From positions 62,001-126,000 of the forward strand of contig JAHRFD010000016.1 of NCBI GenBank assembly GCA_020882975.1: a stretch of 64,000 nucleotides of DNA, given 5' to 3'. Positions 27,501 through 35,874 of this stretch are shown here, piece by piece (within the stretch, counting starts at the first letter, position 1; each line of letters starts with the position of its first letter). The notes under the pieces are model-generated. The model saw nothing but the letters and a program-made list of their open reading frames with translations. It did not search any database and was not told the origin of the DNA. This DNA comes from Microcoleus sp. EPA2. Its GTDB lineage: Bacteria > Cyanobacteriota > Cyanobacteriia > Cyanobacteriales > Microcoleaceae. The position numbers and the translations under genes were made by a program.

Positions 27501-30055
27501 TGCAATACCAGGGCTGCCCTCTGTTCCATGTCCTCAAATTCGCCATTCAAATAAGCGGCTGCGGTAGCAGCGACATAGAGATTCAACGTCAATTCATACT
27601 GATTTTGCCAGCAGTGGATCTGTAGTAGCTCTATCCCGGTTTGCAAATAGATTACTGCGGCAGAGTATGCCGTAGAATTTTTGGCTTTCTGTCCAGCTTT
27701 TAGGTTGAGTTGAGCTAAGGCTTCCCGATCGAGCAGTGAACCAATCAAATTTTGTCCTAAATTCAAATGTCCGACAATCTCAAACAGTTTTTCTTCTCTT
27801 TCTGTCTCTGAATAATTTTGTTGCAGCAATTGCCCAATCTGGAGATGAGTGGCTGGTTTTTGGTCTGCGGGAATCAAGGAGTAAGCAGCTTGTTGGACGC
27901 GATCGTGCAGAAACTTATAGGTAGCATTAGCACCCGGTTGGGCGATCGCACTACCCTCGGAGTCAGCAAAAAACTTATAGACTTCAGTAATCGGAATAAT
28001 CAACCCAGACTGCAACGCTTTCCATAACAAAGCAGCAGTAACATCCGGCAACTGCTGACTGACTATCGCCAAAGCATTAAGTTCAAACTTTCCCCCCATG
28101 CAAGCCGCCAGTTTCAAAACCTCTTGAGTCTGGGGCGGCAACTTCTGCAATTGCAGTGCCATAAACTCCACCACATCATCAGTAAGAGCCAAAGCTTTAA
28201 CTTGAGCAATGTCACACTGCCACCCCCCTTGGCTTCCCCCCTTACTCAGGAGGGATTGAGGGGGGTGAAAAGTAATCAGCTTATCTTCATGTAACGCCTT
28301 GAGAAACTGAGTGGCAAAGAAAGGATTACCTTGGGTTTTTTGATACAATAATTCTGTCAAAGGTAGAGCCAACTCGGCATCACATTTCAATGTATCAGCC
28401 ACCAATTGATTGGTATCTGCCCAACTCAAAGGTAGCAGGGTAATTGTATTCACTGTTGCGCCATTTTTGACAAGTTCATCCACTGTCAATAGGAAAGGGT
28501 GGGCGGGGAATACTTCATTATCTCGATAGGCTCCCAACACTAATAAATACCCGGTCTCCTGCATCAATAATTGCAATAAATTCAGCGATGCCAAATCGGC
28601 CCACTGTAAGTCATCCAAAAATATCACTAAAGGATGTTCAATGCTAGTAAATATTTGCACAAAGTTCTGCATCAGCAGATGGAAGCGATTTTGGGCTGCA
28701 CTGCCGGAGAGTTCTGGTGCTGCGGGTTGAGTACCGATGATATTTTCTAATTCTGGAATTACCTCAATCAAGACTTGTCCGTTTTCTCCAACTACTTCTA
28801 TAATCTTGGCTTTCCACCGTTGCAGTTGAGCATCCGATTCTGATAGTAATTGTCCCATCAAATCTCGGAAGGCTTGGACAAAAGCACTGAAGGGAATATT
28901 GCGATTAAACTGGTCAAACTTGCCTTTGATGAAGTAGCCGCGTTGCCGCACAATTGGCTTATGGACTTCGTTGACTACCGCTGTTTTGCCGAGGCCGGAA
29001 AAACCTGCAACTAGCATCATTTCACTCCCTCTTGGCTCCCCCTTGCCCTGGGGGGGTTGGGAGGGGTTAGCCACCCTGTCAAAAGCTTCTAGAAGTTCCC
29101 TAACTTCAGATTCCCGCCCGTAGAGTTTTTCGGGGATCGTGAAGCGATCGCAAATATCCCGTTTGCCAATTTCAAAACCCTCTATTTTCCTGGTTTCTAG
29201 CCATTGGTGGAGACAGTGTTCTAGATCGTGTTTTAATCCCAGAGCACTCTGATACCGATCTTCGGCATTTTTTGCCATCAGTTTCATCACGATTTCAGCC
29301 AAAACTTGAGGAATTTCCTCACCGATGTTTGATAACCCATTGCCCCTGGCCAGCGGTGGCTGTTTAGCAATATGACAATGCACTAACTCCATCGGATCTT
29401 CGGAAATAAATGGTAAGTTTCCCGTCAGTAATTCAAACAAAGTTATTCCCAAAGAATACAGATCGCTGCGGTAGTCTATACCTCGGTTCATCCGTCCTGT
29501 TTGTTCGGGAGAAATATAAGCCAAGGTGCCTTCTAATCCGCTGGGATTTTTGATTTCTGGGGTTTCTTTGGGTAGCAGGGAAGAAATACTGAAGTCAATG
29601 AGTTTAACTTGTTTAGTTTCTGGATGAATCAGAATGTTGGCTGGTTTAATATCTTTGTGGATGACACGGTTTTGATACAAATAGTGGAGGATGTCGCTAA
29701 GTTGCAGGGCTATTTCCAAAAACTCTGTTAATTCTAAGGTATGGGTTTTGGTATATTCTCGGAGAGAAATTCCCCCAAAATCTTCCATGACTAAGGCATA
29801 ACTGTGGCGATAGGTTTCTAAACATAAGGGACTGACGATGCCTGGATTCTGGAGGTTTTTGGCGATGATATATTGGTTGCGAAAATTCAACATTTCCCCA
29901 AAACTGGGATATTCTTGTCGTAATATTTTAATGACTACTGCTTGTTTATCTGCTAATTTCCGAGCGCGACAGACTTCGGTCTTAGTACCTTGATAAAGGG
30001 TTTCTGTTACTTGGTAGCCCTTCAAAGATAGCTGGGTATTAAAATCGTTTTTCAT
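24578..30055 (-). CDS. HstK-type Ser/Thr kinase - AAA ATPase - GAF - histidine kinase (copy 3)
   Basis: The 1825-residue protein has a kinase domain (HKDIKPANILI ~130, LIDFS), Walker A GFSGLGKT (~355), Walker B VIFLDDLQWADLASLNL (~480), helical repeats, GAF and histidine kinase (HEINNPLGF ~1570, [32 protein letters not shown]). The ATG at 30055 lies 75 bases after the stop of copy 4, so the two are probably co-transcribed. It carries two Gly/Pro/Ser-rich inserts that coincide with C/G-rich repeats (28221-28266 and 29024-29088). Its GAF and kinase region is nearly identical in DNA to copy 4 over long tracts, while the N-terminal kinase resembles copy 2. Ligand and targets cannot be read from sequence. 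Confidence 0.93.
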   Translation of the reverse strand: MKNDFNTQLSLKGYQVTETLYQGTKTEVCRARKLADKQAVVIKILRQEYPSFGEMLNFRNQYIIAKNLQNPGIVSPLCLETYRHSYALVMEDFGGISLREYTKTHTLELTEFLEIALQLSDILHYLYQNRVIHKDIKPANILIHPETKQVKLIDFSISSLLPKETPEIKNPSGLEGTLAYISPEQTGRMNRGIDYRSDLYSLGITLFELLTGNLPFISEDPMELVHCHIAKQPPLARGNGLSNIGEEIPQVLAEIVMKLMAKNAEDRYQSALGLKHDLEHCLHQWLETRKIEGFEIGKRDICDRFTIPEKLYGRESEVRELLEAFDRVANPSQPPQGKGEPRGSEMMLVAGFSGLGKTAVVNEVHKPIVRQRGYFIKGKFDQFNRNIPFSAFVQAFRDLMGQLLSESDAQLQRWKAKIIEVVGENGQVLIEVIPELENIIGTQPAAPELSGSAAQNRFHLLMQNFVQIFTSIEHPLVIFLDDLQWADLASLNLLQLLMQETGYLLVLGAYRDNEVFPAHPFLLTVDELVKNGATVNTITLLPLSWADTNQLVADTLKCDAELALPLTELLYQKTQGNPFFATQFLKALHEDKLITFHPPQSLLSKGGSQGGWQCDIAQVKALALTDDVVEFMALQLQKLPPQTQEVLKLAACMGGKFELNALAIVSQQLPDVTAALLWKALQSGLIIPITEVYKFFADSEGSAIAQPGANATYKFLHDRVQQAAYSLIPADQKPATHLQIGQLLQQNYSETEREEKLFEIVGHLNLGQNLIGSLLDREALAQLNLKAGQKAKNSTAYSAAVIYLQTGIELLQIHCWQNQYELTLNLYVAATAAAYLNGEFEDMEQRAALVLQQAQTILDKFKIYEIQIAALTAQSQILEAIAVGRNALAQLGVELPNAPDEAKTGQALQTVGSQLSDKQIEELANLPVMSDAHTIAAMQLMGMLFAPILMGMPGLLPLLCSTMVSLSLQFGNAPVSTMGYAGYGMVLSAFLGQAETGYRFGLLALSLLEQFNLQEFKSAVLSIFGSFLHHQQAALSATRLMVKDGYRAGMETGQFLYAGYNILNYFHNCFFTGVNLDAWTHEVADYSAALAQAKQYSAQAYLDMTEQTGQNFREASMQPECLIGIAYDERVMIPKHHQAHEATAIAEVYIFKLLLAYSYGNYGAALDYVAQVQPCFMAVSGMFFVPIFHFYAPLTELALFPAQSKAEQAEVLIRVEAHQTTLHQWARNAPMNYLHKWHLVEAEKSRVLGKTTEAIEQFDRALALAQENQFLHEEALANELAAKFYLDWGKTKVAQTYMQEAYYCYARWGAKAKVEDLEKRYPQLLQPILQQRRLSLNPRETIASIAISSTSTHASSSSSISDALDFASVLKAAQAISSSIQLDELMASLTRILLENSGAKKTALILLQDEIWQVRAVAYVSHHAKGEAEIQTVLDSQSLDTCPDVPRKIIQYVKNTHTTVIIDRLQTEIPGLIGEYMLRHQPQSVLCTPIINQGHLAGILYLENKLTSGVFTSDRLQVINVLASQAAISIENARLYQQSQQALVDLQQAQLQIVQSEKMSALGNLVAGVAHEINNPLGFIAGNIKEALAAVVDLTEYIHLYQEKCPYSSEEVTEKASEIDLEYMLKDLPNMLNSMKIGCERIKGISVSLRTFSRADKDYKVPFNIHEGIDSTILILKHRLKANEKRPAIAVVKNYGDLPQIQCFPGQLNQVFMNILANAIDALDESNTGRQFEEIEANPNRITITTSVRDNQVQITIADNGRGMSEEVQQKIFDHLFTTKGVGKGTGLGLAIARQIIVEKHGGIIETQSTLGTGTKFMIKIPIHP
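28221..28266. repeat. C/G-rich repeat inserted in frame in HstK copy 3 (first)
   Basis: Runs such as CACCCCCCTTGG, CTTCCCCCCTTACT and GAGGGGGGTG encode a Ser/Lys/Gly-rich insert just before WQCDIAQ. The site corresponds to 8010-8055 in copy 1 and 33782-33820 in copy 4. Confidence 0.6.
29024..29088. repeat. C/G-rich repeat inserted in frame in HstK copy 3 (second)
   Basis: A C-rich then G-rich stretch (GGCTCCCCCTTGCCC, TGGGGGGGTTGGGAGGGG) encodes a Pro/Gln/Gly/Lys insert between the linker and the MMLVAG strand that leads into Walker A. Copy 1 has only a few residues here. Confidence 0.55.
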
Positions 30056-30130
30056 GACCTTTTCCTAGTTTTTATTAATTTAAAAGTGAAAATTTTATCA
30101 AAATTTGAATCAGTTACTGGCGCTTCTTAA

Positions 30131-33100
30131 CTATTGGCAATCTATGGGTATTTTGATGATAAATTCAGTTCCTTTTTCGAGCCGAGATTGGGTTTCAATG
30201 CTGCCACCATGTTTTTCGACAATAATTTGGCGGGCGATCGCCAATCCTAAACCCGTGCCTTTTCCGACTCCCTTCGTCGTAAATAAGTGGTCGAATATTT
30301 TCTGTTGCACTTCCTCGCTCATCCCCCGGCCATTATCAGCAATTGTAACTTGTACCTGGTCCTCTACCACACAAGTTTTAACGGTAATTTGGTTAGGTTT
30401 TGCTTGAATTTCGGCAAAACTCCGTCCCGTATTTGATTCATCTAAGGCATCGATCGCATTTGCCAGAATATTCATAAATACCTGATTGAGTTGTCCGGGA
30501 TAACACTTAACTTCCGGTGTTTTTCCGTACTCAGTGACTACGGCGATCGCCGGACGTTTTTCGCTGGCTTTGAGTCGGTGTTTGAGAATCAGAATAGTGC
30601 TGTCAATTCCTTCATGAATATTAAATAATACTTTGTAATCTCGATCGGCGCGGGAGAAAGTTCGTAAACTGGTACTGATATTTTTCAGGCGATCGCAAGC
30701 CATAGCCATTGAATTAATGACTTTAGGCAAATCTTCTAAACTATATTCCAAGTCGATTTCATCGGCATGATCGAGAAGGGATGCACCGGGATTGGGGATA
30801 GTTTCTTGATACAATCTTACGTGTTCGATCAACTCGGCAACGGTGGGTTTGGCTTGTTGGAGGCTGGCGGAAATAAAACCCAGAGGGTTATTCATTTCAT
30901 GAGCGACTCCGGCGACTAAGTTACCGAGGGCTGACATTTTTTCGCTCTGTACAATTTGTAATTGTGCTTGTTGTAAATCCACCAGCGCTTGTTGGGATTC
31001 TTGGTAGAGTCTGGCATTTTCAATGGAGATGGCTGCTTGGGAGGCAAGGACATTGATAATCTGTAGGCGATCGCTCGTAAATACCCCGCTCGTCAGTTGA
31101 TTTTCTAGGTAAAGAATTCCCGCTAGATGACCTTGATTGATAATGGGAGTACATAATACACTCTGGGGTTGATGTCTTAACATATATTCCCCAATTAGTC
31201 CAGGAATTTCTGTTTGTAGGCGATCCATCAAAACAGTTTCTTGGGTATTTTTGACGTAATTGATAATGGTTAGGGGGAGATTTTCACAAGTATCTAGAGG
31301 TTGGGAATCAAGCCGAGTTTCGATTTGTTCTGGAGCATTTGTGTGACGAGTAATGGAGGTAATTGCTCGGACTTGCCATGTCCGATCTTGGGGGAGTATC
31401 AGTGCTGATTTTTTCGCCCCTGAGTTTTCCAGCAGAATGCGGGTGAGATTTCCCATCAATTCTTCTATTTCGATGGAACTAGAGATGGCTCGCGCTGCTT
31501 TGAGCACGGAGGTAAAGTCTAGTGCATCGGATATGGTACTGCTGCTGTGAGTGGTGGAAATTAAAGTCCGGCTAACGGTGGCGATCGTTTCTAGGGGATG
31601 GAAGTTGAGTTGTCGTTGGTGCAGGATTGGTTGTAGCAGTTGGGGATAGCGTTTTTCCAAGTCGTCGGTTTTGGTTTGGGCTCCCCAACGGGCGTAGCAG
31701 TAGTAGGCTTCCTGCATATATCCGGCGGCGAGTTTTTCTTTGCCCCAATTTAGGTAAAATTTGGCTGCGAGTTCGTTGGCTAGGGCTTCTTCATTGAGAT
31801 ATTGGTTTTCTTTGGCGAGGCAAATAGCGCGATCGTACAATTCGATCGCCTCGGCTTTATTACCCAAGACTCGATGTTGTTCCGCTGCAACTAAATCAAA
31901 CTTGTGGAGAAAATTTGCTGGAGAATATTGAGCCCATGCCTGCATTTTTTGCTGATTTTCTGCCACCTGTGTCAAATTGGGCGATCGCCCAACATCCCCC
32001 CTAGCAGATTGCGGTTCCATCGGGGTCGAAAAATCCTGCCCCAGCAGAGAAAGTGAATAATAAAAATTATGGGCCGCCAGCATGGGTAAACCCAAGGCTG
32101 CTTCTTGGCTAGCAACGGCTTTCGAGGCACTCTCACAGGCGCAGTTATAATCTTCTAATATGTAGGACCAAATCAGCTTTGCCACATGAAAAGAAAATAA
32201 TGACTGATGGCTTTGATTCGCTTCTAAATAAGATAAAATTTGTTGTTCATTAAAATAATCTGCGCTCGACTCTAACTGATTTGCCACGGATTTTTGCAAA
32301 TTTCTACTGAGTTGCAACCAGATTTTACAATCGTAAATCGAATGTTCTTGCTTCAGTTTTAATGCCAAATTAAAATAGCTGTTTTGATGGTTAACTAACA
32401 CTTCCAAATGTTCCCCACTCAAAAATAGGTAGTTTAAGTAGGCCAGAATACAGTAACTACTATGTTCAATATCACCGACTTCGATTCCGGCCATAATTCC
32501 CGCTTTTAATGCCAATAATGACACTCTGATATGCTCGTGACACGGAGCGACAAACACTCCAAATACCAAATTAACTTTGGAGACAATTTCTCTAGCATTA
32601 TATTGTTCTAAGATACTTAAACCTAATTTACCAGCCGCATTAGCTGCTACTACATCTTGTTTTACAGACCACAAATACAAGCCATAGAGCTCACAAGCAT
32701 AGGCAGCTAATTCTGAATAACCAAAGCGATCGCAAAGATTCATCATAGCTTGCACAATTCCCGGAAATAATTCAGGTTGCGTGCGGTGAACAGGAGGTGT
32801 AATTGCAATCAAAATCCTGAAAGCTGCCAGTTGGTAGGGATCGGTCATTTGGGGAACTTGAGCCAATTCTGTGACAGCAGGGAGTTGAAAGTTCATGCTT
32901 TGGGCCTCTGTTTGGCTCAATAAAATCACTCCTAACTTCGACAGCAACTCCACTCCTTTTTCAATGGCTGTCAGCAGTTTACCTTCAGCAATATAAATCT
33001 GCACCACAAGTTCCGAAGATTTGAGCTGTTCTAATAAACTGGCTGTATTTTGCAAAATTATTTGGGCAAAATTTCTTGCCTCATCAAAGTTAGTATTGAG

Positions 33101-35656
33101 ATATTCCACTTCTGCGCTTTCCTCGTGCAGCGCTAGGGTCAATTCGTGCTCAGTGTGCCAACTATCAACAGCCAGCAGTGTTAAACCAGCCCTCAAATAA
33201 GCGATCGCCGCTGCATAAGCCGTTGCTATCTTAGCTTTGCGTCCAGCCATCAGATTCAATTGAGCCAGTCGATCTCGCTCCACCTCCGCAGTTATCAACT
33301 CGGCTCCCATATTCAATTGATTGACAATTTCAAAAATCCTCTGTTCTTGTTGTTGATCCGAAGTATTTGCGAACAACAGTTGCCCAATTTTTAAGTGGGT
33401 TTCCTGTTTTTGGCGATCGGGAATTAAGGAATAAGCAGCTTGTTGTACCCGGTCATGTAAAAATTTATAAGTAATAGTCAATTCGGCGGAATTATTATAA
33501 TTTTCCGAGGTGGCTGATTTAGCTTGATAAAATTTATAAATTTCGCTGTTAGGAATTACTAAGCCTTCCTGTAAAGCTGGCCACAAATCGCTAGCAGCAT
33601 CCGTTGGGGATTTTTCAGCGACGATGGCCAAGGTTCCTAGATCGAATTGATTGCCAATCGCCGCTGCTAGTTTCAGGATTGACTGGGTTTCTGGTGGCAA
33701 TTTTTGCAATTGCCCTGCCATGAACTCGACTATATCATCGGTTAATGCTAACTCTTTGATCTGGGCAATTTTACATTGCCATCCCCCCCTCTGTCCCCCG
33801 TTAGTGTTGGTTAAAGGGGTAAAGGTAATCAAACCATCCCCATGCAATACCTTGACAAACTGGGTGGTGAAAAAGGGATTACCCAGGGTTTTTTGATACA
33901 CCAAATCGGTGAGGGGTTGTGCGATCGCTACCGAACAGTGGAGGGTATCGGCAATCAGGTGATTGATATCCGAGTGATTTAGGGGTGCTAGGGTGATAGT
34001 GTTGACTGTTGCCTTGGCTTTGCGAATTTCCTCTAAGGTCAACATTAAGGGATGTGCGGGAAAAATTTCGCGATCGCGATAAGCTCCAATCAGCAGTAGA
34101 TGCCTAGTATCAGCTTCAGTCATCAGCAATTTGAGTAAATTCATAGATGCTGAATCCGTCCACTGCAAGTCATCTAAAAAAATCACCAATGGATGCTCTT
34201 TGGTACTCAGAAGTTTAATGAATTTTTGAAACAGTAAATTGAAGCGATTTTGAGCTGCGGTGCCAATAAGTTCGACCACCGGTGGTTGTTTACCAATAAT
34301 TTTTTCTAATTCTGGAATCACTTCAATAATCAGTTGGGCATTATCACCCAAGGCTGCTAAAATTTTGTGTTTCCACGCTTGTAATTGAACGTCTGTTTCA
34401 CTGAGGATTTGCCCCATTAAATCTCGAAAGGCTTGCACAAAGGCAGAAAGTGGAATATTGCGCTGGAATTGATCGTATTTGCCTTTAATGAAATAGCCTC
34501 GCTGTCTGACAATCGGCTTATGAACTTCATTAACCACCGCCGTTTTACCGATGCCAGAGCAGCCCGCTACCAGTATCAGTTCACTCTCCGATAAATGGGA
34601 ACCCTCGTCGCCCCCATTAATAACCTGAGCTTGAGAAGACTCCCTTATTAACGGTAGTTTCGCGGGTTTTCCTGATGCAATCCGTTCAAATGCTGCCAGT
34701 AGAGTTTGGACTTCTAATTCCCGTCCGTAAAGTTTCTCTGGAATTATAAATCTGTCTGTAATATCCTGTTTTCCTATGGGAAAACACTCTATTTTGCCAG
34801 TTTTTTGTAATTGCACTCGACACTTTTCTAGGTCGTGCTTCAGTCCTAATGCACTCTGATAACGGTCTTCGGCATTTTTTGCCATCAGTTTACTGACAAT
34901 TTCTGATAAAACTAGCGGGATTTCTGGATTTACTTCATGGATCGGCATCGACTGTTTAGCTAGATGACAATGCACCAATTCCATCGGGTCGTCTGATACA
35001 AAAGGTAAAGTTCCTGTCAATAATTCATAGAAGGTAACACCTAGGGAATAAAAGTCGCTACGGTAATCAATGCCGCGATTCATTCTCCCGGTTTGTTCTG
35101 GAGAAATATAGGCTAATGTTCCTTCGAGAATCTTGGGATTCAAAATTTCTTGGGTTTCTCTCGGCAATAGTGAAGCGATACTAAAATCAATGAGTTTGAC
35201 TTTTGTGGTGTGGGGATTAATTAAAATATTTGCGGGTTTGATGTCTTTATGAATTACTCGTTTTTGGTAGAGATAGTGAAGAATATCAGCTAGTTGCAGA
35301 GCTAGGTTAAGAAATTCTGTTAAAGATAAATATTTATGAGGTTGATTTCGATCTGTTGCTGCTTTAAGATAAGTAGAGAGGGAGACTCCCCCAAAGTCTT
35401 CCATGACTAGGGTATAGCTATTGTTGTATGGTTCTAGGCTCAGGGGTTTAATGATGCTAGGGAGATTGAGATTTTTGGCGATGGTGTACTGGTTGCGAAA
35501 ACCCAGGATCTCGTTGAAGTTGGGGTATTCGTTCCGCAGTATTTTGATGACGACTGGATGGCGATCGCTAGTACGGATTGCTCGATAGACTAGGGTTCGC
35601 GTACCTGTATAAAGTTGCTCTGTAATCTGATAACCCAATACATTTGTTACATCCAT
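30131..35656 (-). CDS. HstK-type Ser/Thr kinase - AAA ATPase - GAF - histidine kinase (copy 4)
   Basis: The 1841-residue protein is the longest of the four. It has a kinase domain (HKDIKPANILI ~133, LIDFS), Walker A GCSGIGKT (~365), Walker B VIFLDDLQWTDSASMNL (~490), helical middle, GAF and histidine kinase with HEMNNPLGF (~1585; Met replaces the usual Ile after HE), [21 protein letters not shown] and GKGTGLGLAIA. Its first ~250 residues resemble copy 1 (GYQITEQLYTGTRTLVYR), whereas its GAF and kinase end is almost the same as copy 3, so it looks like a mosaic. A 30-residue insert rich in Ser and Gly precedes the Walker A strand. It is followed after 75 bases by copy 3. Upstream, between this gene and cydB, lies a short relic of a kinase 3' end. 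Confidence 0.93.
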   Translation of the reverse strand: MDVTNVLGYQITEQLYTGTRTLVYRAIRTSDRHPVVIKILRNEYPNFNEILGFRNQYTIAKNLNLPSIIKPLSLEPYNNSYTLVMEDFGGVSLSTYLKAATDRNQPHKYLSLTEFLNLALQLADILHYLYQKRVIHKDIKPANILINPHTTKVKLIDFSIASLLPRETQEILNPKILEGTLAYISPEQTGRMNRGIDYRSDFYSLGVTFYELLTGTLPFVSDDPMELVHCHLAKQSMPIHEVNPEIPLVLSEIVSKLMAKNAEDRYQSALGLKHDLEKCRVQLQKTGKIECFPIGKQDITDRFIIPEKLYGRELEVQTLLAAFERIASGKPAKLPLIRESSQAQVINGGDEGSHLSESELILVAGCSGIGKTAVVNEVHKPIVRQRGYFIKGKYDQFQRNIPLSAFVQAFRDLMGQILSETDVQLQAWKHKILAALGDNAQLIIEVIPELEKIIGKQPPVVELIGTAAQNRFNLLFQKFIKLLSTKEHPLVIFLDDLQWTDSASMNLLKLLMTEADTRHLLLIGAYRDREIFPAHPLMLTLEEIRKAKATVNTITLAPLNHSDINHLIADTLHCSVAIAQPLTDLVYQKTLGNPFFTTQFVKVLHGDGLITFTPLTNTNGGQRGGWQCKIAQIKELALTDDIVEFMAGQLQKLPPETQSILKLAAAIGNQFDLGTLAIVAEKSPTDAASDLWPALQEGLVIPNSEIYKFYQAKSATSENYNNSAELTITYKFLHDRVQQAAYSLIPDRQKQETHLKIGQLLFANTSDQQQEQRIFEIVNQLNMGAELITAEVERDRLAQLNLMAGRKAKIATAYAAAIAYLRAGLTLLAVDSWHTEHELTLALHEESAEVEYLNTNFDEARNFAQIILQNTASLLEQLKSSELVVQIYIAEGKLLTAIEKGVELLSKLGVILLSQTEAQSMNFQLPAVTELAQVPQMTDPYQLAAFRILIAITPPVHRTQPELFPGIVQAMMNLCDRFGYSELAAYACELYGLYLWSVKQDVVAANAAGKLGLSILEQYNAREIVSKVNLVFGVFVAPCHEHIRVSLLALKAGIMAGIEVGDIEHSSYCILAYLNYLFLSGEHLEVLVNHQNSYFNLALKLKQEHSIYDCKIWLQLSRNLQKSVANQLESSADYFNEQQILSYLEANQSHQSLFSFHVAKLIWSYILEDYNCACESASKAVASQEAALGLPMLAAHNFYYSLSLLGQDFSTPMEPQSARGDVGRSPNLTQVAENQQKMQAWAQYSPANFLHKFDLVAAEQHRVLGNKAEAIELYDRAICLAKENQYLNEEALANELAAKFYLNWGKEKLAAGYMQEAYYCYARWGAQTKTDDLEKRYPQLLQPILHQRQLNFHPLETIATVSRTLISTTHSSSTISDALDFTSVLKAARAISSSIEIEELMGNLTRILLENSGAKKSALILPQDRTWQVRAITSITRHTNAPEQIETRLDSQPLDTCENLPLTIINYVKNTQETVLMDRLQTEIPGLIGEYMLRHQPQSVLCTPIINQGHLAGILYLENQLTSGVFTSDRLQIINVLASQAAISIENARLYQESQQALVDLQQAQLQIVQSEKMSALGNLVAGVAHEMNNPLGFISASLQQAKPTVAELIEHVRLYQETIPNPGASLLDHADEIDLEYSLEDLPKVINSMAMACDRLKNISTSLRTFSRADRDYKVLFNIHEGIDSTILILKHRLKASEKRPAIAVVTEYGKTPEVKCYPGQLNQVFMNILANAIDALDESNTGRSFAEIQAKPNQITVKTCVVEDQVQVTIADNGRGMSEEVQQKIFDHLFTTKGVGKGTGLGLAIARQIIVEKHGGSIETQSRLEKGTEFIIKIPIDCQ
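33782..33820. repeat. C/G-rich repeat inserted in frame in HstK copy 4
   Basis: CCCCCCCTCTGTCCCCCG and TTAAAGGGG encode the Asn/Gly-rich insert just before WQCKIAQ. The site matches the inserts of copies 1 and 3. Confidence 0.55.
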
Positions 35657-35723
35657 AGCTCCTTCCTCTTCTATTACACAACAGTAGAATTAGAACCTGC
35701 GGTTCCATTCCATTCTATTTTAT

Positions 35724-35753
35724 TATTTAATAGGGATAGTGATCTAAAACACT
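35724..35753 (-). pseudogene. Relic of a histidine-kinase gene 3' end
   Basis: Read on the minus strand, these ~30 bases encode VF-stop-ITIPIK-stop. This aligns with the EFAIAIPIKS end of the REC-histidine kinase gene (9876), which sits at the same place upstream of HstK copy 1. The spacer that follows is also alike: both carry an AATTAGAACCT block and ATTCTATTTTATT at matching distances. It therefore looks like the remains of a kinase gene that once preceded HstK copy 4 in a duplicated pair. The match is short, so confidence is moderate. Confidence 0.55.
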
Positions 35754-35800
35754 GTTGCGTAAGTTGTGATGGTATCAGAAAAGAATAATTTATAATTTTT

Positions 35801-35874
35801 AACCGCAGATACACGCAGGTATACGCAGATATAGAGTGGGAATTATCTACGTATACCTGCGTGTATTTACGGTT
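35801..35874. terminator. 31-bp hairpin directly after cydB
   Basis: Arms 35801-35831 (AACCGCAGATACACGCAGGT and on) and 35844-35874 (TATCTACGTATACCTGCGTG and on) match at 28 of 31 positions around a 12-base loop. The hairpin touches the cydB stop codon. On the cydB strand no T run follows, so it may act as a 3' end stabiliser or a Rho-linked stop rather than a classical terminator. The AACCGCAGA start resembles the core of the MITE-like repeats. Confidence 0.6.
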
